From positions 53,397,701-53,461,700 of the forward strand of contig OY292275.1 of assembly GCA_958496175.1 (NCBI GenBank): a DNA stretch of 64,000 bases, in the 5' to 3' direction. Positions 1 through 12,606 of the stretch are shown here, one piece after another; the stretch's first letter is position 1, and every line of letters begins with the position of its first letter. Below the pieces are notes generated by a model. It ran no database searches. It saw only the letters and a list, made by a program, of their open reading frames with translations, and had not been told where the DNA came from. The DNA is from Sisyra terminalis. Taxonomy: Eukaryota; Arthropoda; Insecta; Neuroptera; Sisyridae. A program made the position numbers and the translations under genes.

Positions 1-800
1 TCTATTGTGTTTTTAATCGATTAGTGAAATACGTATACATTTTTTTTGAATTTTTAATATAAAAGTTCAAAAATGTGATAATCTTAAGCTTGGGACATAG
101 TGAGGGAATGATTTTCCGGGTATTATTTGTTTATTAATCTATAGATAAATTCATATGGTTCAAAAGTTATAATCATCATCATTAGCCCAAATAATGTTCT
201 TTTCAATGAAAAAAAAAATACCACGATGAGAATTTATATATCGATGACTCAGTTCAAAACTGAAATAACTCAAAAAAAAAATTTCTGAAAGTATTTTTTT
301 GTAGATAAGAAAATTTAAAATAGTTTATTTGGCTTTAATTCAATAATTTTTATGAAAATGAAACAGAACCAAAAAGGGTTATTTTCTAACAAGTTAATCA
401 AAGTTTGTTCAAAACATTGAGCTCGTTTATCTCAAAATTTTGATTTTTGAGTTTTTTCAGTTTTTAACTCAGCCATCGATATATTCGTACTTTGCTTTGA
501 ATATTTGGAAAATATTTAAATCGTCAAATTGAAAATAGGTATACAAAAGTTTAGGTATTTAATTAGTTACAGTACTTCCTTTAAATTTGCGGTTCCTAAT
601 GAGTATTTAGGAGTCTTAAGTTTTGTTTTCGAAAAAAGTAAAATTCCAAGTTATATTTAGATTGTTTTTATATTTGTTCTATGTTTATATTTGCTTGAAA
701 TTACACCAAGTAGGTACTTGTCGATATATTTTCAACAATATATTTGTAATAAGACTGAGATTTAATTGAATCGAGTATTAAGTAGCGCGATTTGGAAATT
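1..800. other. AT-rich sequence, no gene recognised
   Basis: This stretch is AT-rich with many poly-A and poly-T runs. No open frame, known repeat end or structured RNA was recognised. It precedes the candidate exon cluster and may be upstream or intronic sequence of that gene. Confidence 0.5.
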
Positions 801-1061
801 TTCAGCGCGGATGTGCACAGTTATTTATTGTGATTTTATTTAGGGGTTGAAACATGCGCATACCGTTCGATTGAACCACCCTGAAATGACACACTCAAGT
901 TCTGTGAGTCGTGCGATCAGATGGTTGTTGTTATGCGTTCAAAAAAAAATATTTTTTATATAATGTGATAAAATTCGTAATAATAAGTAGTTAATAATTT
1001 ATACTGGACATGACGACTTAATAATGAAGAGCACAAAGTGTTTAAATCTGGCATCAACGAT
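800..1061 (+). promoter_or_regulatory. Putative leader or promoter upstream of first candidate exon
   Basis: Sequence around 800-930 is clearly less AT-rich than its surroundings, with several CG dinucleotides (AGCGCGATTTGG near 784, TGCGCATACCG near 855, GTCGTGCGATCAGATGG near 909). TCAGAT near 918 could serve as an initiator, but that motif is short. An in-frame stop (TGA) at 1011-1013 lies upstream of the ATG at 1062, so the reading frame does start downstream of it. The region is called only from composition and position, and no TATA box is convincing. Confidence 0.3.
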
Positions 1062-1120
1062 ATGGAGCCAACCAGTTCTGAATCAAGCCCTTCAAATCTC
1101 GCCGATTCTACATTCTCCAG
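1062..1120 (+). CDS. Candidate first coding exon, acidic Ser/Pro-rich N-terminus
   Basis: ATG at 1062 opens 19 codons plus two bases, starting MEPTSSESSPSNLADSTFS, and ends at a strong donor (CCAG/GTAGGT). The split Ser codon is completed by the exon at 1301. A second ATG at 1024 is in another frame and meets a stop just after the junction, which supports 1062. The text is Ser/Pro-rich and acidic, as in disordered N-termini of transcription regulators. I do not recognise the family. The exon is short, so chance cannot be excluded, but an open frame kept across a good donor/acceptor pair favours a real exon. Confidence 0.5.
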
Positions 1121-1300
1121 GTAGGTAACCAATAATTAAAATAAATTTTCCGACAGATTTACCATACAAATAATTGCCACGAAATTATATGCCTTATAAT
1201 CTCTTAAACTTGTCTTAGTAAAACGGGCAAATCACTGCTTTATTTTCAATTTGAAACTATTGGTATTTGATGAAAATTGAAAAGTTGAATTTATTTTCAG

Positions 1301-1380
1301 TGTAAAACTTGAACCAGGTTCAAGCCCTGAATGTTCTGAAGATACTTCGAACCAGGATATTATCGGACAATCAAGAAATG
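1301..1380 (+). CDS. Candidate second coding exon with a VKLEPGSSPE segment
   Basis: The acceptor is good (TTTATTTTCAG/TG) and the donor is near-consensus (AAATG/GTAAGT). Joined to 1062-1120 it stays open for 26 more full codons and ends one base into the next codon. The segment contains VKLEP, which fits the sumoylation consensus (hydrophobic-K-x-E), followed by GSSPECSEDTSNQD, an acidic Ser-rich run. Such motifs are common before the DNA-binding domain of nuclear receptors and other transcription factors. That is resemblance only. The 180-base intron between the two exons is short and unremarkable. Confidence 0.5.
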
Positions 1381-2337
1381 GTAAGTTTTCTAAAAAATTT
1401 TCACCCCCATTGTCAATTATTTATACAAAAAAACTTGATAAAATTTACTTGGGAATAAAAAAAAACGTAAAATTTAATGAGGCTTATAATAAAACACGTG
1501 CTTTGAAAAGCTGAAGAAAAAAATACAATTTACATATTACCGATACAAGAAAATCAATAATTTTTATTATGATTAATGTGTCTTAACGTCTTTTATTACT
1601 ATGAAACGATTTGATAAATAAAATCCGTTTAATTTAGTAATCAAAAATCCCGTCATTGTAAATATAAAAGACTGCTCAGACTTAATTACATTAATGTGTC
1701 TAATTTTTTTTTTTTTTTGTATCACAAATATAAGTCCGATTTTATATTTGAGAATTTATAACATTAGCACGCAACGGTTTATTAAACTGTAAATGCTTCA
1801 GCTAGCTATAAAAATGTTGCACATAAAATTTGAAAAAAAAAATCAATAATTTCAATGAAAAGCCTACGCTGTTTCAGCTGACAATTTTCGGCTTATTTTC
1901 ATTGGGAATCAACTGGATTATCTCCCATTTTATACACTAGAATTTGTTTATTTTTTTAAGTAGATTCTCTTTTCCGTGAAAAGTATAAGTTAAATAACTT
2001 TAGGGAATTTATAAAAGAAAATGAAGTGAGAGCTTTCGTTATATATGGATTAGATAACTCTGAAAAACGATGAAATTAAGTACACTTTATCAAGTGTTTA
2101 TCCCTTGGAATATTTTGTATTAAGTTTGATAAAACTCCCACGAATCTTAATTGATTTAATTTGGATTCTAACGTTAGATTGATGTGGAAAGATTACAATT
2201 TTTAAGAAAAGCTCCCAACTATATTTGAGGAATGAATAAAAACGTGTGAAAACGACTGATTCCTATCAACCGTCGCGTAATATTAAGTGTTATTATCAAA
2301 ATTAATATCTAATTAAGATGAGTCTTACATTTTGTAG

Positions 2338-2428
2338 AAATGGAGACACAATCGTGTGTTCCATCTGTGAAGAGAATTAAAGTGGTTGTTGAAGAAGATA
2401 CATTTGTTACAATATTGCATAAGGCTGT
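2338..2428 (+). CDS. Possible third coding exon (uncertain)
   Basis: After TTTTGTAG an open frame in the phase left by the exon at 1301-1380 encodes about 30 codons, including SCVPSVKRIKVVVEEDTF. The best donor is GTAGGT at 2429, giving a 91-base exon ending two bases into a codon. If that donor is not used, an in-frame TAG follows at 2430-2432 and the protein would end there. The acidic/basic amphipathic text looks coding. The acceptor has a weak pyrimidine tract and 91 bases would change the downstream phase, so this may be a cassette exon, a terminal exon or chance. Confidence 0.3.
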
Positions 2429-2925
2429 GTAGGTGTAAACGTCTGCGATATTTGAAGAGAATTATAATTAATCCAACTGTTTAATATACCTCGTGATTGG
2501 TTGACGGGAAGATACTTAAGTTTAAATTACCGAAGACATTATTCGAAATTTTCTTCTTCTCGTTTAATTTCATGTTGAATCATGTCTTCATGTTGAATTG
2601 TTTCATATTTGCATTTTGAATGGGGAAAAAATCGGCCAATTTTACCATTCCACATGCAATAAACTGTAGCTAATCGGTATAGACAAGTTGAACAGGAATT
2701 ATTATTATGATTAAAACGCAAGTATTCTGAAAATTTTAATTAATGTTAGCTGAAGAGAAGATTTTTATTAGCATTATTAACTTGATAAATTTCTGTAATT
2801 AAATGGCTACAAGTGCGTAAAAAAATCTTAATTAAGTTTTGATCGGAGTATAAAGAGGTGTTTTTATTCAAAGTTGGTTTATTAAAATCTCGTTAATTTA
2901 TTTCAACAAATGAGTGAAATCTTTT
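2429..2925. other. AT-rich sequence, nothing recognised
   Basis: This is intron or intergenic sequence after the candidate exon cluster. The 60-codon frame on the minus strand has no recognisable features and is probably chance. Confidence 0.4.
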
Positions 2926-5338
2926 GTGTCTGGGTATTAAATCCTAATGAGCAGAAGTACTATATGTTTCAAGTTAGGGAATTCTAATTTTTCGGGTATT
3001 ATTTTATTAAACTTTAAGACAAATTACTCCATAATACAATAAATTGTACATATAAATACATTTAAGTCAATTATTACAAAAAGGAAGCAATCCCACTTAG
3101 CTTTAGACTTGCATTACTTCGGTTTAACATTGGAAAAATTACATGATATAGTTTTATTTTTAAGTAGTCACCTCAATATTTATACATACTATGTATTTCT
3201 CTGCATATAAGTTTTATAACAACTTAGGTAGTTTGTGCAAAACTGTATGGTAAAATATATATTGCTATATACCTTTAGAAATCCAGAATTTATTTGTATT
3301 TATTTATTGGAAATATACATTTTTCAAAAAAATATCCCAATTGACAATTGTCAAAATTGTATTGAAGCCAACAATATTGGTACTAAGATTTCTGATTTTC
3401 AGAATTTATTACAATTTACTTAATCGATTGATCTATTTGAATATAATTTAGGGGATGTAATAGCTTTTATACGAGTAGAATGTCTAATAGTTGGCCCATT
3501 AATTTACTATGTTGGGAACATATTTTTTCCAACCACTGTTGGTATTAAGATCTATGATTTCCAGAATTTAATAACATTTCACTTACTTGAATAAAAGAAT
3601 TGCTATCTTGATTAATTGAGCACTATTTAAATTATCACTTAAATCACTTTTAGGCTTTTAATCAAATGAAATTAATTAATTAAGAACAAATAAAATGTCA
3701 ATAAGTCAAGCAATGCACCAATATCTAATGACAGCACACACCAGCACACACGCTTCAATGGAAGACGCTATTAACCAATGGGATTGCGAGATTTATAGAT
3801 ATTCACTTGTTTTGATTATTGAAATTTGAAAATTTGACAATACGCCGCCAAACTCAATGCCATCTACAATATACATATTCAATACATTGCTTATGCCAAC
3901 TTATGCAATGAGCAATTAGCGCGGAAGTGATTTTTATTTTATTTTTTTCACGTAGTACGTTTTTCATGTAGTACTCTTTCTAAAAATCTGGAAAAATTCA
4001 GGAATCAAATATATAATATTTAACACTTAAAAAAAATTTTTTAAAGCGATACCAAAATTGTTTCATGATTAAAAAATGTTTCTTTCCAAATAAAGATTAT
4101 TTTTAATAGATTTTATGAAGCTATTTAGTGTGTCTGGGTATTAAATCCTATTGAGCTGAAGTACTATGTGTTTCAAGTTAGGGAATTCTAATTTTTCGGG
4201 TATTATATTATTAAACTTTAAGACAAATTACTACATAATACAATAAACTATAGATATAAATACATTTCAATGATTATAAAAGGGAAGCAATCCCTTTAGC
4301 CTTAGATTTGCATTACTTCGGTTTAACATTGAACAAATTTCTTGATATAGTTTTATTTTTAAGTAGTCATCTCAATATTTATACATACAATATATAAGTT
4401 TTAAAACTACTTAGGTAGTTTGTACAAAACTGTATGGTAAAAAATATACTGCTATATGCCTTTAAAAATCCAGGATTTAGTTGTATTTATTTATTGGAAA
4501 CATACATTTTTCAAAAAAATATCTCAATTGACAATTGTCAATAATTGTATTGAACCCAACAATATTAGTACTAAGATTTCTGATTTTCAGAATTTATTAC
4601 AATTTACTTAATCGATTGATCTATTTGAATATAATTTAGGGGATGATAATTACTTTTTATACGAGTAGAATGTGTAATAGTTGGCCCATTAATTTACTAT
4701 GTTGGGAACATATTTTTTCCACATAAATCTCAATTGACAATTGCATTGAAACCACCAATGTTGGCATTAAGGTCTATGATTTTCAGAATTTAATAACATT
4801 TTACTTACTTGAATAAAAGAATAGTTATCTTGATTAATCGAGTACTATTAAAATTATCACTTAAATCACTTTTAGGCTTTTAATCAAATGAAATTAATTA
4901 ATTAAGAACAAATAAAACGTCAATAAGTCAAGCAATGCACCAATATCTAATGACAGCACATACGCTTCAATGGAAGACGCTATTAGCCAATGGGATTGCG
5001 AGATTTATAGATATTCACTTGTTTTGGTTATTGAAATTTTAAAATTTGACAATACGCCGCCAAACTCAATGCCATCTACAATGTATTGCTAATTCAATGC
5101 ATAGCTCATTGCATAAGCAATGAGCAATTGCAATTAGCGCGGAAATGGTTTTTATTTAATTTTTTTTCACTATGTAATATTCTTTCAAAAAATCAGAAAA
5201 AAAATTAGGCATTATATATATAATATGTAAAACTTAAAAAAAATATTTTTAAAGCGATACCAGAATTGTTTCTTGATTAAAAAAAATTTTCTTTCCAAAT
5301 AAAGATTATTTTCAATAGATTTTATGAAGCTATTTAGT
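2926..5338. repeat. Two tandem copies of a ~1.2-kb repeat
   Basis: Copy 1 (about 2926-4129) and copy 2 (about 4130-5338) are head to tail with a period near 1204 bases. Each begins GTGTCTGGGTATTAAATCCT and ends with TTTTATGAAGCTATTTAG. They share internal landmarks: TAGTTGGCCCATTAATTTAC, CAATTGACAATTG, and AATACGCCGCCAAACTCAAT near the end. Divergence includes small indels; for example, copy 1 has a doubled CAGCACACA near 3733 that copy 2 lacks. No protein is encoded. A third partial copy lies at 46480-47186, so this is a dispersed element that has also duplicated in tandem. Confidence 0.9.
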
Positions 5339-7890
5339 CGTAAATTTTTTATAAAAAAGGCATTATCAACCCCTAAATTGTATTAAAATTTTAAATCAAT
5401 TGGTTTGGTAAATACTAAGAAAAAACTGTTTTCTGTTTGCACTAATTACTTCCTTTATTTTTTTGAAAAAAAAAACAGGATCTAATTATTTTATAAGTAC
5501 CCACATACCTACAAAGTATCATTAAATATTAAAAAATATTTTCGGGACCAGCTCACCATTCTTATACGTTCAGGCCCTTTTATTTCCAAAGAAGATATAT
5601 CCTACAACATGCTTTAATATTGTACCCCAATTGCAATCTACTGTTTGTTTCAATGAATTAATTCGCTAGAGCCTTTACGGCTGTGCTTAAGGAGTAATAT
5701 AGTAAAACAATGCATTATCTTAAAATACCAATGTTCTACTTTAAAAGTATATCTGAGTTTTAAGGAAGAACTTTTTAATACTATATTAATTATAAAATGC
5801 TTACAGAAATAATATAAATCTAAATAAATAAATTAATGTTTAACTATTACATACTATTACCTACCCCACTAACGGCAATAAAGTACTATCATTTACTCAC
5901 AAGAATGGTGAAGATCAGATGAAGTGTTTTTTTTACTTCCGCTCTTCCTGTAAGTCTTTGGTTCCTCTCCACCCAGGGGGATTGAACACTAACGTAATTC
6001 TTGTACGATTATTTATAAAAATGAATTCAAAGTGGATTAAATTTTTGGTTACTGGGGATTTCGATTTATGGCTTTCTTGTTTGGGATTTTCGATTTTTGG
6101 TTTTCTTCCCTTAGTATAAGAAGGATAAGGTAATGATCGTAACAGAGCTGTTAAAGATACTTTGGGAAACTATCTAGATATTATATAAGTTACTTTTTAA
6201 ACAAAATCCGAAGATACTTTCGGTATCTAGTTGATCTTAAAAAAAGGAACTTAAACTCTTATCTTTAGTTACTTTTGAAGATATCATACTTAAAAAAATA
6301 CTTTTTTAGTTACTTTGTATATTTTGTATGTACCAAGTTTCATAACGTATTTGGTAACGTACTAAGTTCTTATATAAATTGATGTTTTTCTTATCCTAAC
6401 TAATTTAGGAAAAAGGAAAGTATGTAAATCTAAACTCCTGTTAATACTACATACTTAAAAAAACGATGAAAGATAAGAGATATTACATACTGAGTAAAGA
6501 CATTAAAACATACCTACAGCTAATTTTAGTAAAATAAAAAAAAAACAGTAAAAATTTATTAAAACAAAAAAATCATAATGAAAACACTATTTTGTATAAC
6601 CAGGTAGTTAGGTACCCTATTTTATTGTTTAATGCATACTTTATTTTTAGTTACTTTTTGATATCTTAGATACTTTTCGATGTCTAAGTTTCTTTTTTAA
6701 GTTGCAAGGTCCAGTTATTTTTAAAAAGTATCTAAAATACTAGTTACTTTTTGTCAAAAAATAAAGGAACTAAGATACAGTAACTTAGATAAGGTCGAAC
6801 AATATGACCGAAGTATTTAAATAAAATTACTTAATTATTTTAGCATCAGTTCTTATGGCAGAAATTCTCTTTTCTTCAATTACTTTTTTCATTCGATGTT
6901 TATTTCATTTTCCAAATTCTATGTATTAATTAAGAAGATTAAAAAAATGTTAAAATATTTGTTAATTTATCCATTTGTGGACGATTCACCCTATAAACTC
7001 AGATCAGACATAGTTCTGGAGCAAATGCTTGCATTTTTTTTAAAATTATCCCTACTCGTCAACAATTTCAGCTACTTTCAATAAAAATAGATTTTTTTAT
7101 ATATCAATATTTATAATTGGTCAAACCATATAAGTCGTTTTACACTGTTTCAAGCTATAAATTTTATGAATGATTTAATCAAATAACCAATCAAAGTCAA
7201 CCAATTGACTAGAAAATATCTCTGAAATAACTTCCTTTTATACTATCCTGAATGCTATTTATTACTTCATTAATCAGTATTCAACGTTTTGTACTAAAAT
7301 AAAAGCAAGCTTGATTGACACATCAGGGATACAAATGAGAAGGAAAAATATCGAGTAAAAATGTTAAAATTATTTTTGCAAAATAAAATTGGCTTTATAT
7401 TTTCTACCCCCTATACCTACGTTTTTTTTTTGTGTCTGTCATTTTTAAAAGCGACACATAGGAATGGGAGTAACCCAACTGGTTGTGAAATTAAATTACA
7501 TACCTTGCTACAGCTTTCGGTATGTAAATTGTAAAATAAACACTTTTGAATTCAATTAGGTAAATACAAAAAATTTGGTTTGGTTTTTTTATAAAAGCTT
7601 CTTTGAAATTTAATAAATTAAAATTTAATGCTGTCTTTGGTAAGGCGCGGATATGAAATTTTGTTAATATGGAACGGGAAATTTTCAATCAATTTCATCT
7701 GCTTTTAAAAATTCCTTTCCCAATAAATCTTTTTGTGTTCAGACGTCAGAGGATTAAGAAGTTGAGTTAATCATTTATAATTCGTGTAATCAGTAAATTA
7801 GTTAATGATGTGTTTTGACTATGGATTCTGAAGTTTCAAGCTCAATATCTGAAATCCCAAATCATTCGACAACTTCCGATAATTTGCAAA
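5339..7890. other. AT-rich block with a TACTTT-rich stretch
   Basis: No gene is recognised. From about 6120 to 6810 the words GATACTTT, AGTTACTTT and TATCTAG recur on both strands, giving a loosely repetitive tract. The short frame at 5919-6119 and the minus-strand frame at 7491-7688 show no recognisable domain. A T8 run lies near 7424. Confidence 0.45.
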
Positions 7891-7894
7891 AATG

Positions 7895-8935
7895 TATTTT
7901 CTTTTAGTTCGCCAAATTTCAGGGAATACTCGCTCCCTAATGTATTTATTGGTGAATATGTATTTCGGATTTTCAGGTTTACAATATGTGAAAGCCAAAA
8001 AACTTAATGCTCACTTATATACTTAAATTAACCTTTTTCAGATATACCAATCAGAGTTTAAATTTTTAATCAGACCTTAAGTTTTGGTTTCTAATAATAA
8101 ATCAACTTTGTTTTATTTTAAACGATAAAATGTTTCGCTTATAACGTTACTTTGATTATGAAATTTAAAATTTTGATTGTTTATTAGACATTATCCTATA
8201 CTAATTTTACCACCATTTTTCACTCTTTTAGGGTAGGAATTTTTAAAAACCCTTTCTTATTATATATCTGCATCGTATAAGAAAAACATTTTCCAAATTT
8301 CATCGACACAAATATGCATTTATATTGGAAAATACAATGTAAAAGAAAAAAATTATGACCTTTATTTTATCATGACTAAAAAGCTATTTGATTTCGCACA
8401 TTTGGACGTTGTTCGTATAAAATTGTTGGAAATCGGTGGAAAGTGTGGAAATAAATTCGAATATTCTATTTATTTTCAATAACAATAATTGGGTTTCAAA
8501 TTGTTTTAAATACCGAAGAAAAGTTAGTATGGAAGACTTTATATTTTAATTGATAATGAAATATATAACAAAACATTACTCCTTTAATGCTTTTCAGCAG
8601 AATATATAATTCCTCTAGGTCACAATCATTGGTTCATAAAAAAATAGATTTTAAAAAGGTTGATTTTTGAAAAACGAACAAAAATTAAAAATCATCTTTT
8701 AGGTGCTACATAAACTTTCATATTAATTTAATTCAATTATGTTATTCAAAGCATTGTTATTAATATGATATTGATTAAGTGTTTCGTATATAACAGTATT
8801 ATTAACTTTAAAATTTCGATTGTTGAATAACTACATTATCTCATGCAAACTTAGTCACCCCTTTTCACGGTTTTAGGGTAGGAATTTTCAAACAAAACAT
8901 TTTTTCGTTAATATTTTCTTATTGAGCAACCCTCA
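7895..8935 (-). mobile_element. Interspersed repeat, inverted relative to the copy at 14922-16058
   Basis: The sequence is the reverse complement of most of 14922-16058. Shared anchors include the segment reading CATTTGGACGTTGTTCG here and its complement near 15472, and ATCGACACAAATATGCATT here matching the segment near 15570. Two internal sub-repeats (near 8105-8250 and 8740-8895) each carry an AACGTTACTTTGATTATG-like or TTTCGATTGTTGAATAAC-like segment followed by TTTTAGGGTAGGAATTTT, so the element has internal duplication. No coding remnant was seen. Confidence 0.8.
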
Positions 8936-9572
8936 GGGTCTATTTACAACAATTTAGTAATGAAAAAAAATTAAAAAAAAGGTTGTGAGATTTGAACCCA
9001 TGACTCTTAATTACATTATTATAGCATTGCATTTTTTTGCATTTTAAAATCATTTATTCGTATTAATAATATTTACATACTATATACATTAACAAAAACA
9101 GACGTAATTAGTCTTTTTTCCTTTGGTACATAAATTCGTAGTTCCTTCTTGGATAGATTAACCCACGGTTCTGATATTTTCAATAATAATAAATTAGTTG
9201 GTACATATGCATTTTACGGTATTGCAAATGTGATATCATCTCCTAGCTTTTGGGTCTAGGAAAATTAGAATAAAAACCTATTTAAGAAACTTGAAACTAT
9301 AAGTCTTATGTAGCAGTTTTATCTGTTTCATTAGGGGAATTTTTTCTTATTTGGTTTTCAGTTTATGAGTTATTTGGAGTGTGGAATATTTTTAAAGTTT
9401 GGTATGGTAAGTGGTAACATTATAGCGGCAGATATGTAAACCAATGCACTATTAACATAAGTACGAATTTCATGTTTTTCTGTATATAAAAATGTTTATA
9501 TTTCAAAGAAACGATTTTTTGTTCTTTAAATTGAATTTACTGTGCTAGTTATTAGTTCAACTAAAAAGGTTA
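8936..9572. other. AT-rich spacer, no gene
   Basis: Nothing convincing was found. At about 8980-9005 the minus strand contains GGGTTCAAATCTC, which resembles a tRNA B box, but no A box or cloverleaf could be drawn around it. Confidence 0.4.
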
Positions 9573-10892
9573 CAAATTATTAGAGATGCCACGAATATTC
9601 GGCCACTATTCGGTATTCGGCTACTTTTTTTAATATCCGGTATTCGGCCGAATATTGCTTACTATTCGGCCGAATACCGATAATCATATTTTACTCAAAA
9701 ATGTATATAGGGAATCGGAAAACAATATCGTTTTCTTAACATAAAATTAAAACACAAAATTTTTACACAAGCTTTAATTTTGTAGCATATAATACCGAAT
9801 TTGTATTCCTTTGGGAATTTATTTAACCATTTCAGTATAAAGCTTCGAATAATAAATATTTTTAATCTTTTGTGAGTTAACTAGTCACGCTAATCAGAAA
9901 ATGTCTTTAGGTACGACTTTGAAATTACTTATAAAGCAGATAAATGGCAATTGAATGTCGATAGGTTCAGTAATGACATTACTTTCCGATCCTCTTAATA
10001 TTTATTTTAATCATAAATTTCTACACTTATTACAAAATAAAAATCAATCTGTGATACGTTGTGATGGGTAAAAATTAGAAATACAACTAATATTCGAAAA
10101 CTATTCGGTGCTCGACTATTCATACCGAGCAGTAAATTAGGAAAAAATGCCAAATATTACTCAGAAAGACTTTTATTTTACCAAAAGCTTTTAACTTATA
10201 AATTTATTTTACCATAGCACATTAATACTTAAAATCTATCAGTGGTAAGTTATGATGAATGAAAACAAGTTCTTCAGCGTTTGTTGATAGCAAACAATTT
10301 CGCTTTTCCTCTTAAAGGGCCGTTCATAAAATACGTGACGCTAAAATAAGCTTTTTCTGACCCCCTCCCCCCATTGTCACACTTTCTGTGACCCCCCTAG
10401 AAATATTTCGTCACAAAACTAAGACCCCCCCCCTGAATATGATAAATTTCAATTAAAAGTGCATAAATTTTGAGAATTGAAAATATGTAAATATATCATG
10501 TTACAATTTATAGTAATAAAACTATAAACGTTCGAAACTCTATATATTTAATATTTACTAAATACGAAATGAATGACTTTTTATCATGATAAAAATTGAA
10601 AAAGAAAAATAGTCGAAAGAAATATTAATTTAAAATTTCTTGACGAACGGCGAACGTCACATTACCGAAGACCCCCCCCCCTGTCACATCTTGTCACACT
10701 CAGCAAGACCCCTCCCCCCTTGTATGCGAACGTATTTTATGAACGGCCCCTAAATTATAAAGTAGGTTTAAACTTTAAACCTCACTCGCTAACGGCATTA
10801 AGTGTCGCCGAATATTCGGCGCTTCGGCCAAGAGACTCGCCGAATATTCGGTATTCAGTCTAATCACTATTCGTGGCATCTCTACAAATTAT
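9573..10892 (+). mobile_element. Non-autonomous hAT-type element with 8-bp target duplication
   Basis: Perfect 8-bp direct repeats CAAATTAT (9573-9580 and 10885-10892) flank an element running from TAGAGATGCCACGAATA at 9581 to its inverted counterpart TATTCGTGGCATCTCTA ending at 10884. Sub-terminal sequence is full of ATTCGG/CCGAAT motifs on both sides. The 8-bp duplication and the TAGRGATGC-type ends are hallmarks of the hAT superfamily. No transposase frame remains, so the copy is non-autonomous. It is interrupted by a nested element at 10316-10750. Part of its interior (about 9790-9955) recurs at 43535-43710. Confidence 0.9.
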
Positions 10893-12606
10893 TGTCTAAC
10901 TTTTAAATACCTTTCTAACGATATAAAACTCGCCTCAAGTAAATTTTCTTTTTCATCCCTCAGTTTTTACGTGAGGGATACTTTCTCTTATTATTTTTAA
11001 GGAATGATAAGTAGCCTATTGTGAGTGGGTAATTGTGTTGTATCTTAATACCAAATTTCATTAAATTTGGTTGTTCTGTTTTTTAGTTAAAATGAGACTC
11101 ACAGACAGAAATTTTTTTTAAAAATATTAAATTTAGAATAAGAGCCTTTTGAAACAAATATTTATCCTAAAATAGATAGACGTAAGAAGTTTATATATTA
11201 GCATAAATTAAATTAAGTGCTAGGATGACTTTATTGCACTGGACTTCTCTTGGTCTAATAGATGTAGGTAGCCATTAGAATCTACTGAATATTCTTTTAG
11301 TTATAATGAATCTAATTATGATTTATTGTTAATTTTTAAAATTATGATGAATGAAAACAAGTTCTTCAGCGTTTGTTGATAGCAAACGATTTCGCTTTTC
11401 CTCATAAATTATAAAGTAGGTTTAAACTTTAAACCTCACTCGCTAACGGTACTAAGTGTCGCCGAATATTCGGTATTCGGTCTAATCACTATTCATAGCA
11501 TCTCTACAAATTATTGTCTAACTTTTAAATACCTTTCTAACGATACAAAACTCGCCTGTCTCCAGTAAATTTTCTTTTTTATCCCTCAGTTTTTACGTAG
11601 GGGATACCTTCCCTTATTATTTTTAAGGAATAATAAGTAGCCTATTGTGAGTGGGTAATTGTGTTGTATCTTAATACCAAATTTCATTAAATTTGGTTGT
11701 TCTGTTTTTTAGTTAAAATGAGACTGACAGACAGACAGACGGACAAAAATTTTAAAAATGTTAAATTTGGAATAAGGGCCTCTTGAAACAAATATTTATC
11801 CTAAAATAGATAGGCGTAAGAAGTTTATATATTAGCATAGATTAAATTAAGTGCTAGGATGACTTTATTGCATTGGACTTCTCTTGGTCTAATAGATGTA
11901 GGTAGCCATTAGGATCTACTGAATATTCTTTTAGTTATAATGAATCTAATTATGATTTATTGTTAATTTTTAAAGTTATGATGAATGAAAACAAGTTCTT
12001 CAGCGTTTGTTGATAGCAAACGATTTCGCTTTTCCTCATAAATTATAAAGTAGGTTTAAACTTTAAACCTCACTCGCTAACGGTACTAAGTGTCGCCGAA
12101 TATTCGGTATTCGGTCTAATCACTATTCGTAGCATCTCTACAAATTATTGCCTAACTTTTAAGTACCTTTCTAACGATACAAAACTCGCCTGTCTCCAGT
12201 AAATTTTCTTTTTCATCCCTCAGTTTTTACGTAGGGGATACCTTGCCTTATTATTTTTAAGGAATAATAAGTAGCCTATTGTGAGTGGGTAATTGTGTTG
12301 TATCTGAATACCAAATTTCATTAAATTTGGTTGTTCTGTTTTTTAGTTAAAATGAGACTGACAGACAGACAGACGGACAAAAATTTTAAAAATGTTAAAT
12401 TTGGAATAAGGGCCTCTTGAAACAAATATTTATCCTAAAATAGATAGGCGTAAGAAGTTTATATATTAGCATAGATTAAATTAAGTGCTAGGATGACTTT
12501 ATTGCATTGGACTTCTCTTGGTCTAATAGATGTAGGTAGCCATTAGGATCTACTGAATATTCTTTTAGTTATAATGAATCTAATTATGATTTATTGTTAA
12601 TTTTTA
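10252..12606 (+). repeat. Three tandem copies of a ~635-bp segment spanning a hAT end and its flank
   Basis: The word TTATGATGAATGAAAACAAG starts copies near 10252, 11342 and 11977. Copies 2 and 3 are about 635 bases and nearly identical. Copy 1 is longer because it holds the nested 435-base insertion. Each unit contains the right end of the hAT element (GGTATTCGGTCTAATCACTATTC), one target-duplication copy and about 440 bases of flank, including GAGACTGACAGACAGACAGAC (GAGACTCACAGACAG in copy 1). The amplification therefore happened after the hAT insertion. Because copies 2 and 3 lack the nested element, the amplification either came before that insertion or started from an uninterrupted unit. 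Confidence 0.9.
10313..10753. mobile_element. Nested miniature element with CCCCCC-rich arms
   Basis: The arms are inverted: AGGGCCGTTCATAAAATACGT at 10316 and its complement ACGTATTTTATGAACGGCCCC ending at 10750, flanked by TAA on each side. Sub-terminal arms carry GACCCCCTCCCCCC and AGACCCCCCCC runs, conspicuous C-tracts in an AT-rich window. Two empty-site versions of the same host sequence exist at about 11395 and 12033 (TTTTCCTCATAAATTATAAAG), where a single TAA is present. This shows directly that the 435-base segment is an insertion with a 3-bp target duplication. Confidence 0.9.

Noticed and set aside
1024..1122. Alternative start ATG at 1024 in a different frame
   Set aside because: Its frame meets TAA immediately after joining to the exon at 1301, whereas the frame from 1062 stays open through two junctions.
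8975..9020. Minus-strand GGGTTCAAATCTC resembling a tRNA T-arm
   Set aside because: Only the 3' half could be matched and the T-stem has a mismatch. No upstream tRNA half was found.
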